Below are positions 23,361 to 36,076 of a stretch of 64,000 nucleotides of DNA, piece after piece. The notes below the pieces were generated by a model. The model did not search any database. It saw only the letters and a program-made list of their open reading frames with translations, and was not told the origin of the DNA. Source of the DNA: Carposina sasakii (taxonomy: Eukaryota > Arthropoda > Insecta > Lepidoptera > Carposinidae); assembly GCA_014607495.2 (NCBI GenBank), contig CP053166.1, positions 10,620,455 to 10,684,454 of the forward strand, written 5' to 3'. Position 1 is the first letter of the stretch, and every line of letters begins with the position of its first letter. Made by a program: the position numbers and the translations under genes.

Positions 23361-25400
23361 AAATCACATATGTTTTTGCACTTTGCTAATTTTTAAATAA
23401 TGGGTAAATCATTCTAAAGTAAAATTAAATCTAGGATTCAACTCAGTGTAAATAATTAACATAGATTATGGAACGGCACTCAGAAAGGTCCTGTGCCGAT
23501 CCGGGAATTCACTGAGGAACTAGTCTCGTCACTAATCTGGTACATCTATGCTAGAAGTGACTTTAGGATAATCTTTATGATCCCGCAGTTTTGTGTACTC
23601 CATAACACAGCCCCAAAACAATCATGAAATAGCCATGCTGAGTAAGATAGTTGAATTAATTGAGTATCACTAAAGCTCAAAGTGTGGCAGTATTGTCATT
23701 AAGCATGTGCATACTATTACTAAAATTGCATTTTTTTACTGAAGTCCACTATTTAAAGTACGGTGGAGATTAAAATATTCCAAAACCACGTACGTGCTTT
23801 ATTCTCTAATACACGAGTCAACATAGGATGGTTTGCATTCCCATTTGCATGAGCACGTAAGAAAATCTTTAGTGAGAATTTTGTCGGCCATTTCGTATGT
23901 ATAGTATGAATAAAACCCAGATTTTGAGAGGAATTTAAGAGGTAGATGCGGCCGTTTTGTGAGGTAACAAAATGGGGAAAATTCTGGATGATATTCCACG
24001 ATTAAGGCGGTAAAAGTCATGGCACAGTTTAACAGAGTTTCTGTTACAAAGCAGTTTTTTTTAATTTCTGGATTAGCTTAATTAAGTATTAATTTTATTT
24101 TTTATTCTTTATCAGTTTTTTTTTGTTTTGTAATTTACTAAGTCTATTTCAATGTTTATTTGTTCTGTTTTCTTCTCCTTTTATTTTCTCCTAAACTTGG
24201 CGGCACCGATATCGCTGTAATGTCGTCAAGTCCGTGTACATATAAATAAATAAATAACTGGTTTTACTATAAAAAATCTCGTAGTATCTTATTTCAAGCG
24301 AACCTGTTGACTAAACTATGTTCGTTCGAATATTATTTGAACAAAAAACAAATGCAGCGCACTCATAAAACTAACTGTTACGTAAAACACAAATAAACTG
24401 CTCCACGCTGACTACGTATACTTTACTGAAATGAAAAACAATTTAGTATTTTGAACTTCTTCCAAAACTGCATTGTTTTATTTTATTAGAAATTTCAGTA
24501 TTTTCGTGTTCAACTGAACAGTCTATGAAACAGATGGGACTAAAGAAACTTTCGTTCTCAAAGTTAGGTACTAGCAAAACATAAATTTACTGTAGAACAT
24601 AAGGAAAAATTTATGCTTTGTTTTAAAAAACTGGTCATCTGTTGTTTACTTGAGCTATCACACTAATCTTAGTCAGTCATGTCTATCTCTCCCTGTTCTT
24701 AAGTGGCTGAGAGAGAAAAGGTAGGTAGGACTAATTTTACGTTTAGGTTTAAATGTCTGCGATAAGATATGAAAAAGAAGAAGAATTTTAGCTGATTTTT
24801 CTTATATTTGAGGTTTTTTTTGTTACGATCATTATTATCAGCCTGCCCGACTCTGCCCGTATAACTTAATAGCAATATATTTTTTCTTTCTATTATGATT
24901 ATGACATCTAGAAGTCAGAACTACACGATCGCGAAATAAATGCTACAGCTACGTTTAGCACTCGATCAACGGGACTAGATTTAACAGATATTAGCAACCA
25001 AATTCCTTCAAAGTTAATCCAATGAATCTTGAAACGGAATGACAAAGGAAATCAGACCAAAATTAAAATCAGACAGCGTACGGCAGTAGTTTGAAAGTAC
25101 CAGGGCAACATATGCAAGAAGGAATTCAGCTCAGGTGCGCGTTGGCTCATTTCATCGGGCGTAGCTGTCTCGTGCATCATTTCCCATCGCACTGTGCCGT
25201 GTCTTATGATTAAATAATTGTAGATGGGCAGGTTGTAGCACAGAAAATTTAAGTACCTACTCTATTTATCTTTTCTGTTATCTAATAATATTCTAGTCTA
25301 TTTAATGGGCTAAGTAAGCATTTCCTGTCTCATCTGGCGTAGGTAAAAATGAGGTTGAAGGAAAATGGCAGAGTATGATTAAATACTTAGATATTTAATG
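23361..25400. other. No gene seen
   Basis: Mostly AT-rich. A retroposon-like end with (aaat)n lies near 24190-24255. A minus-strand frame at 23799-24020 is unsupported. Confidence 0.4.
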
Positions 25401-25415
25401 GATTTCAATATAACT

Positions 25416-25703
25416 AGTATAATTTAGCCGCGTGGTGCCGGCAGAGTAGAATTTGTACCACCCATGCCTACCCGTGGATATCATACGAGGCGATTAAGAG
25501 TTTCCGGGAGGTGGGCAGTAGCGCCTCCCGTACTGACAACATAGTCCGAAAATCACACTGCGGTCAACAACCCGCCTGCCCAGCGTGGTGACTATGGGCA
25601 AAACCCCCTGTGGCAGTAGCCTTGTGGCGTGCCCTGTGGGAGGCCTACGTCCAGCAGTGGACTGCAACAAGCTGAAGAAAATGAAGAAGAAGAAGTATAA
25701 TTT
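25416..25703 (+). mobile_element. RTE-tailed SINE, full length, with 10-bp TSD
   Basis: agtataattt at 25416-25425 and 25694-25703 flanks a 268-bp copy that ends in a purine-rich (gaa/gat)-type tail. Confidence 0.85.
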
Positions 25704-26298
25704 GCAATTTTCTGGCAAAAATGGCACAGGTAGGTTATTTAACGGTTTTTGCTTACCTGTGTCAGTTCAGCAATATTCAGAAGCGGCAATGGCAAATAAG
25801 AATAGAACTCCTTACAACATGCACGGAAGGAGATGTAGCCGATGTACCTATTCTAGTGAAGCCCCGTATCTGCACTGTAGCCCTTCTCTATCATACTTGC
25901 TCTTTGCCTCATTTCAGCTGTTATAATAAAAGAAAATAACTCTTCCTACAGGTCCCACTGAGTTTATGTTGGTTGCACTCGCTCGGTGGTTCCGTAGATT
26001 TTCCTTTGAAAATTTTAGGAAGAGAAATATTTTCCACGTTCTCGGTTATTTCAATGGGCTGATGAGGTATGTATTTAAAGCGTACTTAGTTACTTTTAAT
26101 TAAAGCTACATAAGCCGTGGACATTTTCATTTACAACCTGAATGATTTCCGGCAAATTAATATGGTTTTTTCTTTGTGATATTCACTAACTACTTATTTA
26201 TGATGCCCTGGGAGTTCACTAGAAAACATCAGCTGCATCTCCTTCCGCGCATCGTAAGAGTTGACTAAAGAATTTAGGGGTTTTCTCCCGGCCAATAC

Positions 26299-26458
26299 TT
26301 TATTTCTGACTCCGCTATCGTAAATGAGGCTTTACTTCTGACTCCGCTATTGTAAATGAGACTTTACTTCTGACTCCGCTATTGTAAATGAGGCTTTACT
26401 TCTGACTCCGCTATTGTAAATGAGCCTTTACTTCTGACTCCGCTATTGTAAATGAGGC
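26299..26458 (+). repeat. 32-bp minisatellite, five copies
   Basis: Unit tttacttctgactccgctat plus tgtaaatgaggc, five exact-length units with a few substitutions. Confidence 0.92.
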
Positions 26459-27006
26459 TTTAGGATCTCATTCGCGATTTTCAGCGTATGTATGTATGTT
26501 TTATAACTCTTTTAACAGCTTACGCCAATACTTTGGAGTGAGCGCAATATATGAGTAGGTTGTAGTTTTTGCACATCTACCAAAGGATGTACCTATGTAT
26601 GTACATATATTGTTTTTTGGCCGACTATATATCCGATAGCTTTGGATATTGCTTTCCTGTCAGTCGCTTACTAAAAGAAGGCTTTTATGATATTATTCTA
26701 AGTTTATAACAAGACAGATGAGATTGACTGCATAGAATATCAGCAAGCTTATTATTATTTACTGAAGAAATTACCGTTAAAACTAATGAATTGCTAAATA
26801 AATCTTTCGCCTCTCCGCTATTTCTTTTTCGTGTACAAGAAAAACCTATTAACTGAAGAGTTCATTGTGCTCAAGTGCTAGAACACTAATAACGCATTTT
26901 TGCTACAAGGAAGACTTTGCCGACAAGTTTTTACATTATAACTCGGAAACTAAGTGGCGCCACCGTAAACTTTCTTTTTGACTAATAGTATTAACTTAAT
27001 TAGTTT

Positions 27007-27866
27007 TCACTATGGGTGCGCCCACCACCGGGCCCTACACCCTCCACTGACCCTCGGATCTGATAACTCATAATTGCGACAACAGGCACTTGCACTAACT
27101 ACAATCGCCATGAGAAACCAGACCCGAGCACCTAGCATGCAAGACGATACATTGCACTATTCCGAAATCAAAAACTAGATAAATAATCTACATATGTTTC
27201 GCCAACAACCGGAGATTTTGAAGGCCAAATATTCTGGTGTAGGCCTTTTAAATGAACAAGTTGAATTTCCTTCCCCACTATTAAATTCGATCGCTAGAAT
27301 AAATAAATAAATGGTAACTTTAGTATGTAATGGCTTGTCAATGTCAATAACAATTTTTGTTTTGTGGGCAATGGAATATGTTGTCGCATACATCCTTGTT
27401 TTTCTTTACTAATTTATCAATATTTTGGTGAATTTTTGAATTTTTTCATTTAAATTTAACTAATTCACCCAATACTATTTGGTTTGTGTGCACAAATAGT
27501 ATATATTTATTTGAAATATAAATAATGGTGGGTAATTATTTATATATTTTTTAATACTTAGTAGAGGGTAGTTAATTCTGTGTAAGTAATGTGTTGGGTT
27601 TTAGAGGTTCATAATAATTAGTGGTTTACTAATTTACTAATTTCTATAATCCTGAGGATGCCACGGTTGTTGGCGAAACATATGTAGATTATTTATCTAG
27701 TTTTTGATTTCGGAATAGTGCAATGTATCGTCTTGCATGCTAGGTGCTCGGGTCTGGTTTCTCATGGCGATTGTAGTTAGTGCAAGTGCCTGTTGTCGCA
27801 ATTATGAGTTATCAGATCCGAGGGTCAGTGGAGGGTTAGGGCCCGGTGGTGGGCGACCCATAGTGA
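27007..27866. mobile_element. Foldback element with ~204-bp, ~99% identical arms
   Basis: Arms 27007-27211 and 27664-27866 are inverted copies that differ by two single-base indels by eye. The outer ends read tcactatgggt. The 452-bp spacer has no frame. No TSD seen. A diverged single end is at about 33463-33510. Confidence 0.85.
27646..27692 (+). ncRNA. Candidate minimal type-I hammerhead ribozyme motif
   Basis: Stem I is ATAATC (27646-27651) with GATTAT (27687-27692). CTGAGGA (27652-27658) fits the CUGANGA core. One extra U is followed by stem II GCCA/TGGC (27660-27663/27671-27674), GAA (27675-27677) and a 2-bp stem III AC/GT (27678-27679/27684-27685). Cleavage would follow GUA at 27686. 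Tiny stem III is a feature of hammerheads in Penelope-like elements. The opposite arm lacks the CTGAGGA half. Confidence 0.4.
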
Positions 27867-28015
27867 ATGTTTGAACTTCCGAATTGTAACGCCTAATACA
27901 ATTTCATTTATAAATTAGTTTTAAAAACTTGTTATACATCTTTGTTAGCCAAATAGACAATAAACATAGTTATCTAACTGGCAGTTTTACATACATATAC
28001 CTAAACACAGCTGTG

Positions 28016-28212
28016 TTCTCCGAATAGGGTAGCGAGAACTACAGGGTCATAAAGGAGATCTCACAGCTACTCTTAACATAGCGGGTACAGAAGTGACAAG
28101 TTGCTAGCTTATCACCTAAGAGATTGCCCGAGTTCCTTGTCGACTCTTATGACCGACGTGCACGGAAAGAGATGCAGCTGATGTATTCTAGTACGAGCAA
28201 AGCATTGCATCA
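28016..28212 (+). repeat. Best copy of the dispersed ~190-bp repeat
   Basis: It holds the full order: tagcgagaactacagggtca, then agtgacaagttgctagctta, then cggaaagagatgcagctgat. No frame, box A/B or tail is evident, so its class is open. Confidence 0.6.
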
Positions 28213-28684
28213 GCACAGGTCTAAATAATAAAATTTTACTAATATTTTGATTCAATTCCAATTAGAAATTAGAACACCAAAATCTCTGTTATAAATAAGA
28301 AATTATGCTAAAATAAATTCGAGCTAACGAGATTTTCGATTGGCTCAATATTTGCTTAGGCACGATCTGCCAAGTGCCACTAACGACTCACGAATCGGAC
28401 CTAGGTTTGAAAATAGGGTATATTTTTCTATTATTTACCCCCAATTTCGCAAAAGATGTAAAGGTACATATAGGTAAAGTTTTGAAGTAAATTACCCCTG
28501 TGAATGCCTAAGCCTTCGAACTCTTTTTACATTCAAATATTTAAATTTTTTATTACATTGCTACCCTGTTCTGATGCGGGGTTTGAATAGAATGCATTAG
28601 CAGCATCTCTATCTGTGCATGTCGTGGAAATCGAGTAAGGGAACTAGGGGATTATCTCAGGCGATAAGCTGACTTTGATTTAAT

Positions 28685-28883
28685 AGTCTATACAGATATT
28701 AAACAATCCTGCTACGCGCGTCTATGTGCATTTATGCAGAAAAACGCAGTCTATTTACTCAACTTTGGACCCTAATATTTTGGAAACCAGACACTTCCCA
28801 GGTATGCTTTGGAGAAAAATGATCGTGATGATGAGGAGATTCCGTAGTTTTCGGAAACGTTGACGACTAAAAATCACCGTGTA
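28685..28883 (-). mobile_element. TA-flanked MITE family A, half copy
   Basis: It starts abruptly at the cagatatt position and runs to the caccgtgt end. Confidence 0.75.
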
Positions 28884-28943
28884 TAGATAAAGTATTTGGA
28901 AATGTTGAAATTGTGATTTTATAATTTTTCAAATAATAGTATG

Positions 28944-29204
28944 CAGGGTGTAACAGAAAGGGTATGTTAAGCGAAAAGCTATGTAAATAGCTCACTATAG
29001 AGAACCTATTTCCAAAATTTGAGACTCGAAATCACATTTTTATTTTTCAAGATTGTATAAAATTTCCTGAGATATTTAAAAATTCCTCCATACTATCGAG
29101 AAAAATATACATGTGATTTCGGGTCTCAAATTTCGTGAATAGGTTCTCTACAGTGGGCTATTTACATAGCTTTTTGCTTAACATACCCTTTTTGTTACAT
29201 CCTG
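28944..29204. mobile_element. Foldback MITE family B, complete
   Basis: Inverted arms of ~110 bp (cagggtgtaacagaaagggt ... gaacctatttccaaaatttg) are nearly self-complementary around a short centre, so the transcript or single strand would fold into one long hairpin. Confidence 0.85.
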
Positions 29205-30190
29205 TATAATATTGAAGATGTTAATAAAATTGCTTTTTATTATTTATTAAAGTCATGCTAAATATTAATACTAAAACATATTGCCTCAAAGGGTAAAACA
29301 TCTTAATAATATTCCAGAGTATCAAGCCAGTAAACCATTGAATATTACACAACCACCCCGGTATATCAACATTATGCTGAAATTAGGTCCAAGGGTTGAA
29401 GGGGGTTCATAATTTTAATTAGTTCAAAGGGCCTTTCCTCGTTAACATAACGAATCGTTGAAGTCTTAATTATTAATCGGTACTGTCGGAAATTTTGGTG
29501 TACACGTCAATAATCATTTCACGTTTATGAAAGATTTTTTGGTCTAATGGATTTAAGTCGCTCAAAAACCATGTTTTTGAAGACAATTTCGCAAAAATTT
29601 TGAGCCGAATCCGAAACGCAACGATTAACGAATCGCGGTGAATGCAGCGAACATTTTTATATTTTCTATATAAAGATTCTAAAGCGGTTAGGAATAACAG
29701 GATCAGGATACATCTACCTGCCAAGTTTCAACTTTGTGGTTCTTATAGTTTCGAAATAAAGTGGCTGCAGACGGACAGGCATGACAAATCTATAGGGAAT
29801 TTTATTTGATTTCATTTTTTTGTGCTGGTCTTGTCGGGTACTACCAGGCCTCGAGATTAAATTAGTACTAAATGTTATTTTCTACTTATTACTGGACAAA
29901 TAACGTCATATCATGAAAAATACACTATATTGCCAGCCAAAGGCATTGAAAATCGAATAGACCCGAGAAAGGAAATATTAACACAACTTTGTCTCACTTA
30001 ACTGCGAATCGACTCCGGGACTTTCCAGTGATTTTTATAGAATCTAGGACAATACGGTAAATCTATCTCCATCGACGTGGAACAGTAAAAACTCTAGGTT
30101 TTGAGAGTGGATGGAAAAACAAATGAATCAAGTCTAATCGAAGCAGTTTACAGTTTTTTTTAAATATTGATGGCTTTATAAGTAAATAAT
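29205..30190. other. No gene; one short dispersed repeat
   Basis: About 29590-29650 (tgagccgaatccgaaacgca) resembles 14010-14060. Otherwise nothing. Confidence 0.4.
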
Positions 30191-30229
30191 GGAGAATTGA
30201 AGAAAATTTATCAATCAATGATGGAAGCC

Positions 30230-30424
30230 TACGGATCGGCTCACACCGAGATGTGGCGACAATTATACTGCCGATACTGTATTAACTACTCCAAAATATA
30301 CATACTTCATTGTGAGAATTCAGAATACGTTACTCAACGAGATGGCTCGCTGTGCAGCGCAAAAGCAATGTGCGCGCAGCGTCTCGTTGCGTCGTCAGTT
30401 CGCGTCTCGGTGTGAGCTGACCCT
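30230..30424. mobile_element. MITE with ggctcacaccgaga ends
   Basis: ggatcggctcacaccgaga and, inverted, gggtcagctcacaccgaga (17/19). It lies inside an otherwise unremarkable stretch. Confidence 0.6.
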
Positions 30425-31058
30425 TAGAAAAGATGCGATAGTCAATTTTGCACTCCGATCTTCAATGAAGCCTACAAAGTATAAATTAACCACAGGCCAA
30501 CATTTGCCTGTACTCTGCCGCCTAGGCGCTCACTGGCGAACCTGGGGCAATTCTGATTGTCAAGGTTAAATATAAACTTAGTTATATCTGTCCCTCTTTC
30601 TTTTCTCAATATGTTGGGGCAGAAGAAGAACAGGATAGGACTTTCAGTTTATGTTCAAGTGTGACAGTCACAATCGAATTATAAACTATAGTTGTGAGCA
30701 GGTTGTAAGACCAGTTTTTTACTCCATGATCACAGCTCTCCCTAGTAACAGCTTTATGATGCTGTCCTACTCGAGGTCAATTAAGGATAGGTAATGGACA
30801 GACAGACATGACGACGGCAGTACTGTGTAACCAAGTTATAGGCAACAATTGACTGATGGATTGGTAAATCCGTCCCTTAAGATTAGGTGGAGGTTTGACA
30901 TGACTTAGCTTTAGGGTGCCCTTCCAGCACTGATATGCTAAGCTACGTAACAGTTAGTGGTCATTCATATTTTTTCTTATAATTTTATTATTCAAAAACT
31001 TTGCTGTTATATAATAATCATAAGATATCCGAAGAAATATCCATCCTCTATTACATAT

Positions 31059-31446
31059 ACAGGTGATTTTTGGTCGTCAACGTTCCCGAAAACTACGAAA
31101 TCTCCTCATCATCACGATCATTTTTCTCCATAGAAGCATACCTGGGAAGTGTCTGGTTCCCAAGATATTGGGGTCCAAAGTTGAGTAAATAGACTGCGTT
31201 TTTCTGCATAAATGCACATAGACGCGCGTATCAAGATTTTTTCACGAAAAATAATTGATATCTGTCTATAATAAAACTAGCACAAACACTGGACACTATA
31301 AATTTCGCCCGATTAAGAAATTAATTTTTTTTTTTTTTCAAAAAAATTTACATTGTTTCCCAGCATTTTTTTTGGCATAAACTTACTTTATTTGATGTAT
31401 AGAGTACGTACCCTTCGTTAAGGGTGGCCACGAAAAAACATCCTGT
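31059..31446 (+). mobile_element. TA-flanked MITE family A, complete
   Basis: It runs from acaggtgatttttggtcgtc to aaaacatcctgt, with TA on each side. Confidence 0.85.
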
Positions 31447-31861
31447 ATTATTATACACCAGCTTATTATGCCCGTGTTACTTAGTCGACTCTTAAGACAT
31501 ACACAGAAAAAGATAAAAAATTACCTAACTAGGTTTCCAACCTAATTCGTATATTCGATTTCCACTAGTGTTCGGACTACTAAATTTTCCATAAAATTAA
31601 ACAAAAACTCGTAAACGTGTGCAAATTGTGCATCCTATCCTCATCGGAGCTCAAACTTGGTCTTTGATGAAACTTTGCAAGTTCGAATTCATGGTTCGTC
31701 AGCTACTCGTACTCGTAGATATGAAATTAGGTAGTAAGTTGTATATGAGCTGTCTCTGCATAAAAGTCGTTCGACTACAGTTGTTTCGAGATGTTAAACA
31801 AATAATAAACTGTTCATTATTATTCTTTATCAGCAGACACCCGACAACTTACATACATATA

Positions 31862-32121
31862 CAGGGTGTAACAGAAAGGGTATGTTAAGCAAAAAGCTGT
31901 ATAAATAGCCCACTATAGAGAACCTATTTCCAAAATTTGAGACTCGAAATCACATTTTTATTTTTCAAGATTGTATGAAAATTCCTGAGATATTTAAAAA
32001 TTCTCCATACTATCGGGAAAAATAAACATGTGATTTCGGATCTCAAATTTTGTGGATAGGTTCTCTATAGTGGGCTATTTACATAGCTTTTCGCTTAACA
32101 TACCCTTTTTGTTACACCCTG
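31862..32121. mobile_element. Foldback MITE family B, complete
   Basis: Same arms as at 28.9 kb, flanked by TA. About 90% alike by eye. Confidence 0.85.
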
Positions 32122-32148
32122 TATATAGACACGGCTGTGTTACCGAAA

Positions 32149-32341
32149 TCGGCCCCCTGATTACCTAATTCGCAATAGCAAAGCCGAAGCGATGCGATAA
32201 CGAAAATTGTACAATATTCGCCTTGAACTGTCAAAGTTCCTTTGAAATTCATTTTACGTAATACTAATTTGACAAGCAATCAGCGATTTTTGTACATTTT
32301 TCGCTATCGCTTTGCTTTTGCTAGTTAGGTAATAAGGGGGC
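32149..32341. mobile_element. MITE with ~55-bp inverted ends (gccccctgattacctaa)
   Basis: gccccctgattacctaattc and, inverted, gcccccttattacctaacta; both continue through a agcaaagc.gatgcgata-like block. Single ends resemble 4395-4465 and 11180-11235. Confidence 0.7.
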
Positions 32342-33097
32342 AGGTAGCACACCGAGTCAACTAACCCTATAGGTATGCTATGGGTACGCTATAGCCTACG
32401 TAGTTTTAAGACTTCTAAGTCAGTTATAAATATTTACATAGTTGTTTGGTTTCCGACATAAATAAAAATAAATAAAATAAAATAGATATAGACTTTTCCT
32501 GTTTTCTGACAACTGATATTTTGATGAAAATACGAGGAAAATACCTATACATACGTTATGTCTAGCCTTCTGTATTCTAAATTAAAATGGCTGAGATAGA
32601 AAGGGATAGGTAGAAATTTTCACTTTAGGTTTATGTGTGAGGACCAGAACCACATTGACAATAAAACAAAGATCCATCCTAAATAAACTCGACCTGATGG
32701 TCTCTACCAATGATTTGGTTGCCGGAACATTTTCTCACTGACCCCCATTTGTTTAGCCTTTGTGTTCCGTACAATAGGACCTTAATTGCTGACAACTGAC
32801 ATTAACTATAATTAGGGTCCACTTCTCTACGATATGGTGTAGACGAGGAGGAAAAGAATAAAGAGGTGGCCTAATAACCTGTAGGGTAAGCCTGGACCTT
32901 TTTATCCGCTGTAACGCTATCGACTCGCAAGCAAAATCTATGAGATATAACAGTGTAATATGACGTAGGATATAGGACATAGGATAAAAAAGGTTTTCCC
33001 GAAATTCCCAAGGAAACGGAAAAAGCGGGAATTCACGCGGAAAGGGCGACGTCGTGAAAGTGTGTTTTAAGCGAACTGACGTACCTAAGACCTAATA

Positions 33098-33141
33098 TAT
33101 CGCTTAACGTAGTAACATACACCTACTACGTTACATCCTGT
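33098..33141 (-). mobile_element. Foldback MITE family B, single end
   Basis: atcgcttaacgtagtaacat ... ttacatcctg matches a diverged family-B terminus. Confidence 0.4.
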
Positions 33142-33297
33142 AGGATAACAAATGCGAGCCAGTGATTGGTCCACATTGCGCTGCGTAGTCTACCTTGGCA
33201 ATTGCCAAGTTCTATATTGATCATCACATATCCTCCATGTAATTCCTTTATGGTGTAGGAGGAAAACGGTCGAGATCAATTTTATACCCATCTTATA

Positions 33298-33440
33298 CAG
33301 GGTGTAAATGACAGCTAGGCAAATATTGAAAATGTTCACCATTATTTTATTTTAGTTGCAAATACTTTGAACCGAATTTATTGAGTTGTATCGGCGTTGG
33401 TTTTAATTTTAACGAGAGTTCAAGTAGCTAGCTCTCGGAG
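33298..33440 (+). mobile_element. MITE family D, left part only
   Basis: cagggtgtaaatgacagcta, then gcaaatattgaaaatg and a text resembling the family-D interior. Confidence 0.5.
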
Positions 33441-34315
33441 TATAATTTTTTATTTGTGACTGCAATCATGAGTTGTATGATTCGAGGGTCATCAAAGGGT
33501 GTAGGGCCATCAGCTAGTACCTAATAATTTATTGCGCTTTTGCTATATTTCGTGTATAAATGAAGCAAAAGGTCACCAAAGTACTGAGAACGCAAGCGCT
33601 AGAAAGCTGTAAAACTTTTCCGTGATACCTCCTTCTCGTTTAAATTCCGAATGCCGTCAGAGGTGCTCGACCGTGGCGACCATTTAGTTACATTAGTGGC
33701 AGTATAGTGGCAGCACTGGACACGTTGCCGAATGTTGACAAACCCTGCTGTGTTGCACTTTACCAGAAGCATGATGAAATGGATGCGTGATTTATTATTA
33801 TTATATAGGGTGCAATTAAATTAGTTTACTTTCTCTCACAAGCAAGACTATAGGGTATAAGGAGTCTATTTACTTGTATACTTTTTTTTTGAGAAGTAAA
33901 AAAAATATTTAAATTTCATACATAAAAATAAATCGGTGTAATAATATTACATACTACTATCGCCTAGACATAAACATAAAAGTATCTATTTACTGGCTAA
34001 TCTAATCCAAATTTAACTGAATTTCTCTACCAAATATCCCAACGGTCAGCTATACTATCTGAAGGATAAATTTGATAGTGTCTTTCTCTAAAACTCAATC
34101 AAGATCAACTTCAGGCTCTCTGACTACTAAAAAAATTGATTGTTAGTACTCAAATATGCCTCATCCAAAATAATGTACATCACAGACATCTGCATTACTA
34201 TCGTTGAGAGTAGAGTAGTCGTTTGCGAATCTTTTGGCGAGTGGAGTTGCTAAAAGAAATTCGCTACAATACGAGTACCAGCTTTATAGATAATTTTAAA
34301 TGTATTCTTTTTCTT

Positions 34316-34735
34316 TAAATAGTTTATCCCAAAGGAAAGGCAAGGGGAACTAAGCCCAAACAGCCATTGTCTTTATGTCTAAATGATTTCTGAAATTTAT
34401 GATGGATGATAATGATGATGATGAATGGAAACGTCAGGAAAATCCTCAAGAACAAGTGTAAAGTTAGTCAAAATGAAAAATAATTGCAGAAACAACTTAC
34501 ATGGGCCCATGAAGAGATCGTATTCCGGCTAAAGTTTTACTCAGCACACCTGCACATAAAACCATGCACACGCACTAGATTCACGTCACAAGTAATCAAA
34601 ATATAACTTATCTACCAGAAAAGATCACTTTACGGACACATGCAAGCTATTTACGAATAATTTTTGATTTTCACAAGAAAATTACACCCGCTCCCTTCCA
34701 GCTTTTCCCGCTGAATCCTATAAAAAGTAAATAGT
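34316..34735 (-). mobile_element. Same ~400-bp retroposon, reverse, 8-bp TSD
   Basis: taaatagt at 34316-34323 and 34728-34735 flanks a near-full-length copy, very similar to the one at 19.6 kb. Confidence 0.83.
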
Positions 34736-34944
34736 ATAAAAAAGGTTTAAACTTTTTTTACATAAAATTCTGTTACATTAGATTACCTGTTACAGTCACG
34801 TACAGAAAATTTGTCACAAAAACCGTAAGAAAGTTATTCTTTCGCGAATGTGTCTATTATTGTGTAATCTTTCGATATAAACACACTGATAAACACAAAT
34901 AAAAATATGTACTGTCATCTAACTTATTCACTATTATGGACAAA

Positions 34945-35064
34945 CCCTTCTAATATTATAAACCCGAATTGTGAGGTTAGATGTCTATCTAGTATATTGT
35001 GTGTGTTTATTACTCTTTCACGCAAAAACGACTGCACGTATTTTGATGGAACTTGCCAGGTATA
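34945..35064 (+). mobile_element. Helitron fragment broken by a family-A MITE
   Basis: ctaatattataaacccgaat and cacgcaaaaacgactgcacg match the 5' half of the Helitron family. The copy stops where the MITE begins at 35064. Confidence 0.55.
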
Positions 35065-35433
35065 CAGGATGATTTTTGGTCGTCAACGTTCCCGAAAACT
35101 ACGGAATCTCCTCATCATCACGATCATTTTTCTCCATGGAAGCATACCTGGGAAGTGTCTGGTTTCCAAAATATTAGGGTCCAAAGTTGAGTAAATAGAC
35201 TGCGTTTTTCTGCATAAATGTTATGTAGCAGGATTTTTTCACGAAAAATAATTAATATCTGTCTATAAAAAAACTAACATAAACACTGGACACTATAAAT
35301 TTCGCACGATCAAGGAATTTAAAATTTAAAAAAAAAAAAAATATTCCCAGCATTTTTTTTGGCATAAACTTACTTTATTTAATGTATAGAATACGTACTC
35401 TTCGTTAAAGGTGGCCACAAAAAAACATCCTGT
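35064..35433 (+). mobile_element. TA-flanked MITE family A, complete
   Basis: Ends are acaggatga and catcctgt. It lacks ~20 bp around the gcacatagacgcgcg segment. Confidence 0.83.
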
Positions 35434-35584
35434 ATAGCTTATAATATCAGAATAACGCCTACACCATAAAAGTCATATGGACGATAGTCCTACATTATCT
35501 GCACTCACCACGTAATCTCATATACTAGACATGACATACAAACTTGAATCCAACTAGTAAGAAACTACATTAATCTCCGCATAT

Positions 35585-35805
35585 GGTGTTTTTACACAAG
35601 ACGACATGGCCACGACCATGGCTTTTCGGAAGCAAAATTGTATCAAATAGTATGGCTCGTTTTTACATTAGACGACACGACCACGGCATGACGAAATGTG
35701 GTCGTGTCGTACGGCCTCCGCCATGAAGTCAAGTGGAAAAACACCCTTTAAATGACGAAATGTCGGGGTCGTGTCGTTGTCGTGTCGTCTAGTGGAAACA
35801 CGCCC
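35585..35805. mobile_element. MITE with ggtgttttta / tagtggaaacacgcc ends
   Basis: Ends read tgtttttacacaagacgac and, inverted, cgtgtttccactagacgaca. The interior has further inverted copies of ggtcgtgtcgt. Same family as 773-872. Confidence 0.65.
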
Positions 35806-36076
35806 ATAGAAGTTGGCCTGAACAATTGCAAGTCGGTGTGAAGTCACCGACTCTCGGAGAAGTTCCGTTGAGCAATTGAAAAGGTGGCGTTCAGTCTAAT
35901 TATATTGGAAGTTGGTTCGCCGTTTTTACTTCCCGGCTCGAGTCGAGGTGTACTCACGACTGACGATTGCCGCGATAACGGCAGAGAGATTTCGCTGTCT
36001 GTATGTCTGTCTGTCACCAGCAGGCCTATTGGCTATCTTTTTTGACAGTTCATAGTATCACTATATATCTATCTAT

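Noticed and set aside
23799..24020. 73-codon minus-strand frame rich in cysteines near its end
   Set aside because: No phase-compatible link to the neighbouring gene and no recognisable motif.
25585..25926. 113-codon open frame
   Set aside because: It reads through the non-coding SINE and its flank; similar frames appear in every SINE copy.
26299..26458. CRISPR-like array
   Set aside because: The units are contiguous without unique spacers; it is a tandem minisatellite in a eukaryotic genome.
34907..35194. 95-codon frame
   Set aside because: It crosses a Helitron fragment and a family-A MITE; shared repeat residues recur in other frames over MITE copies.
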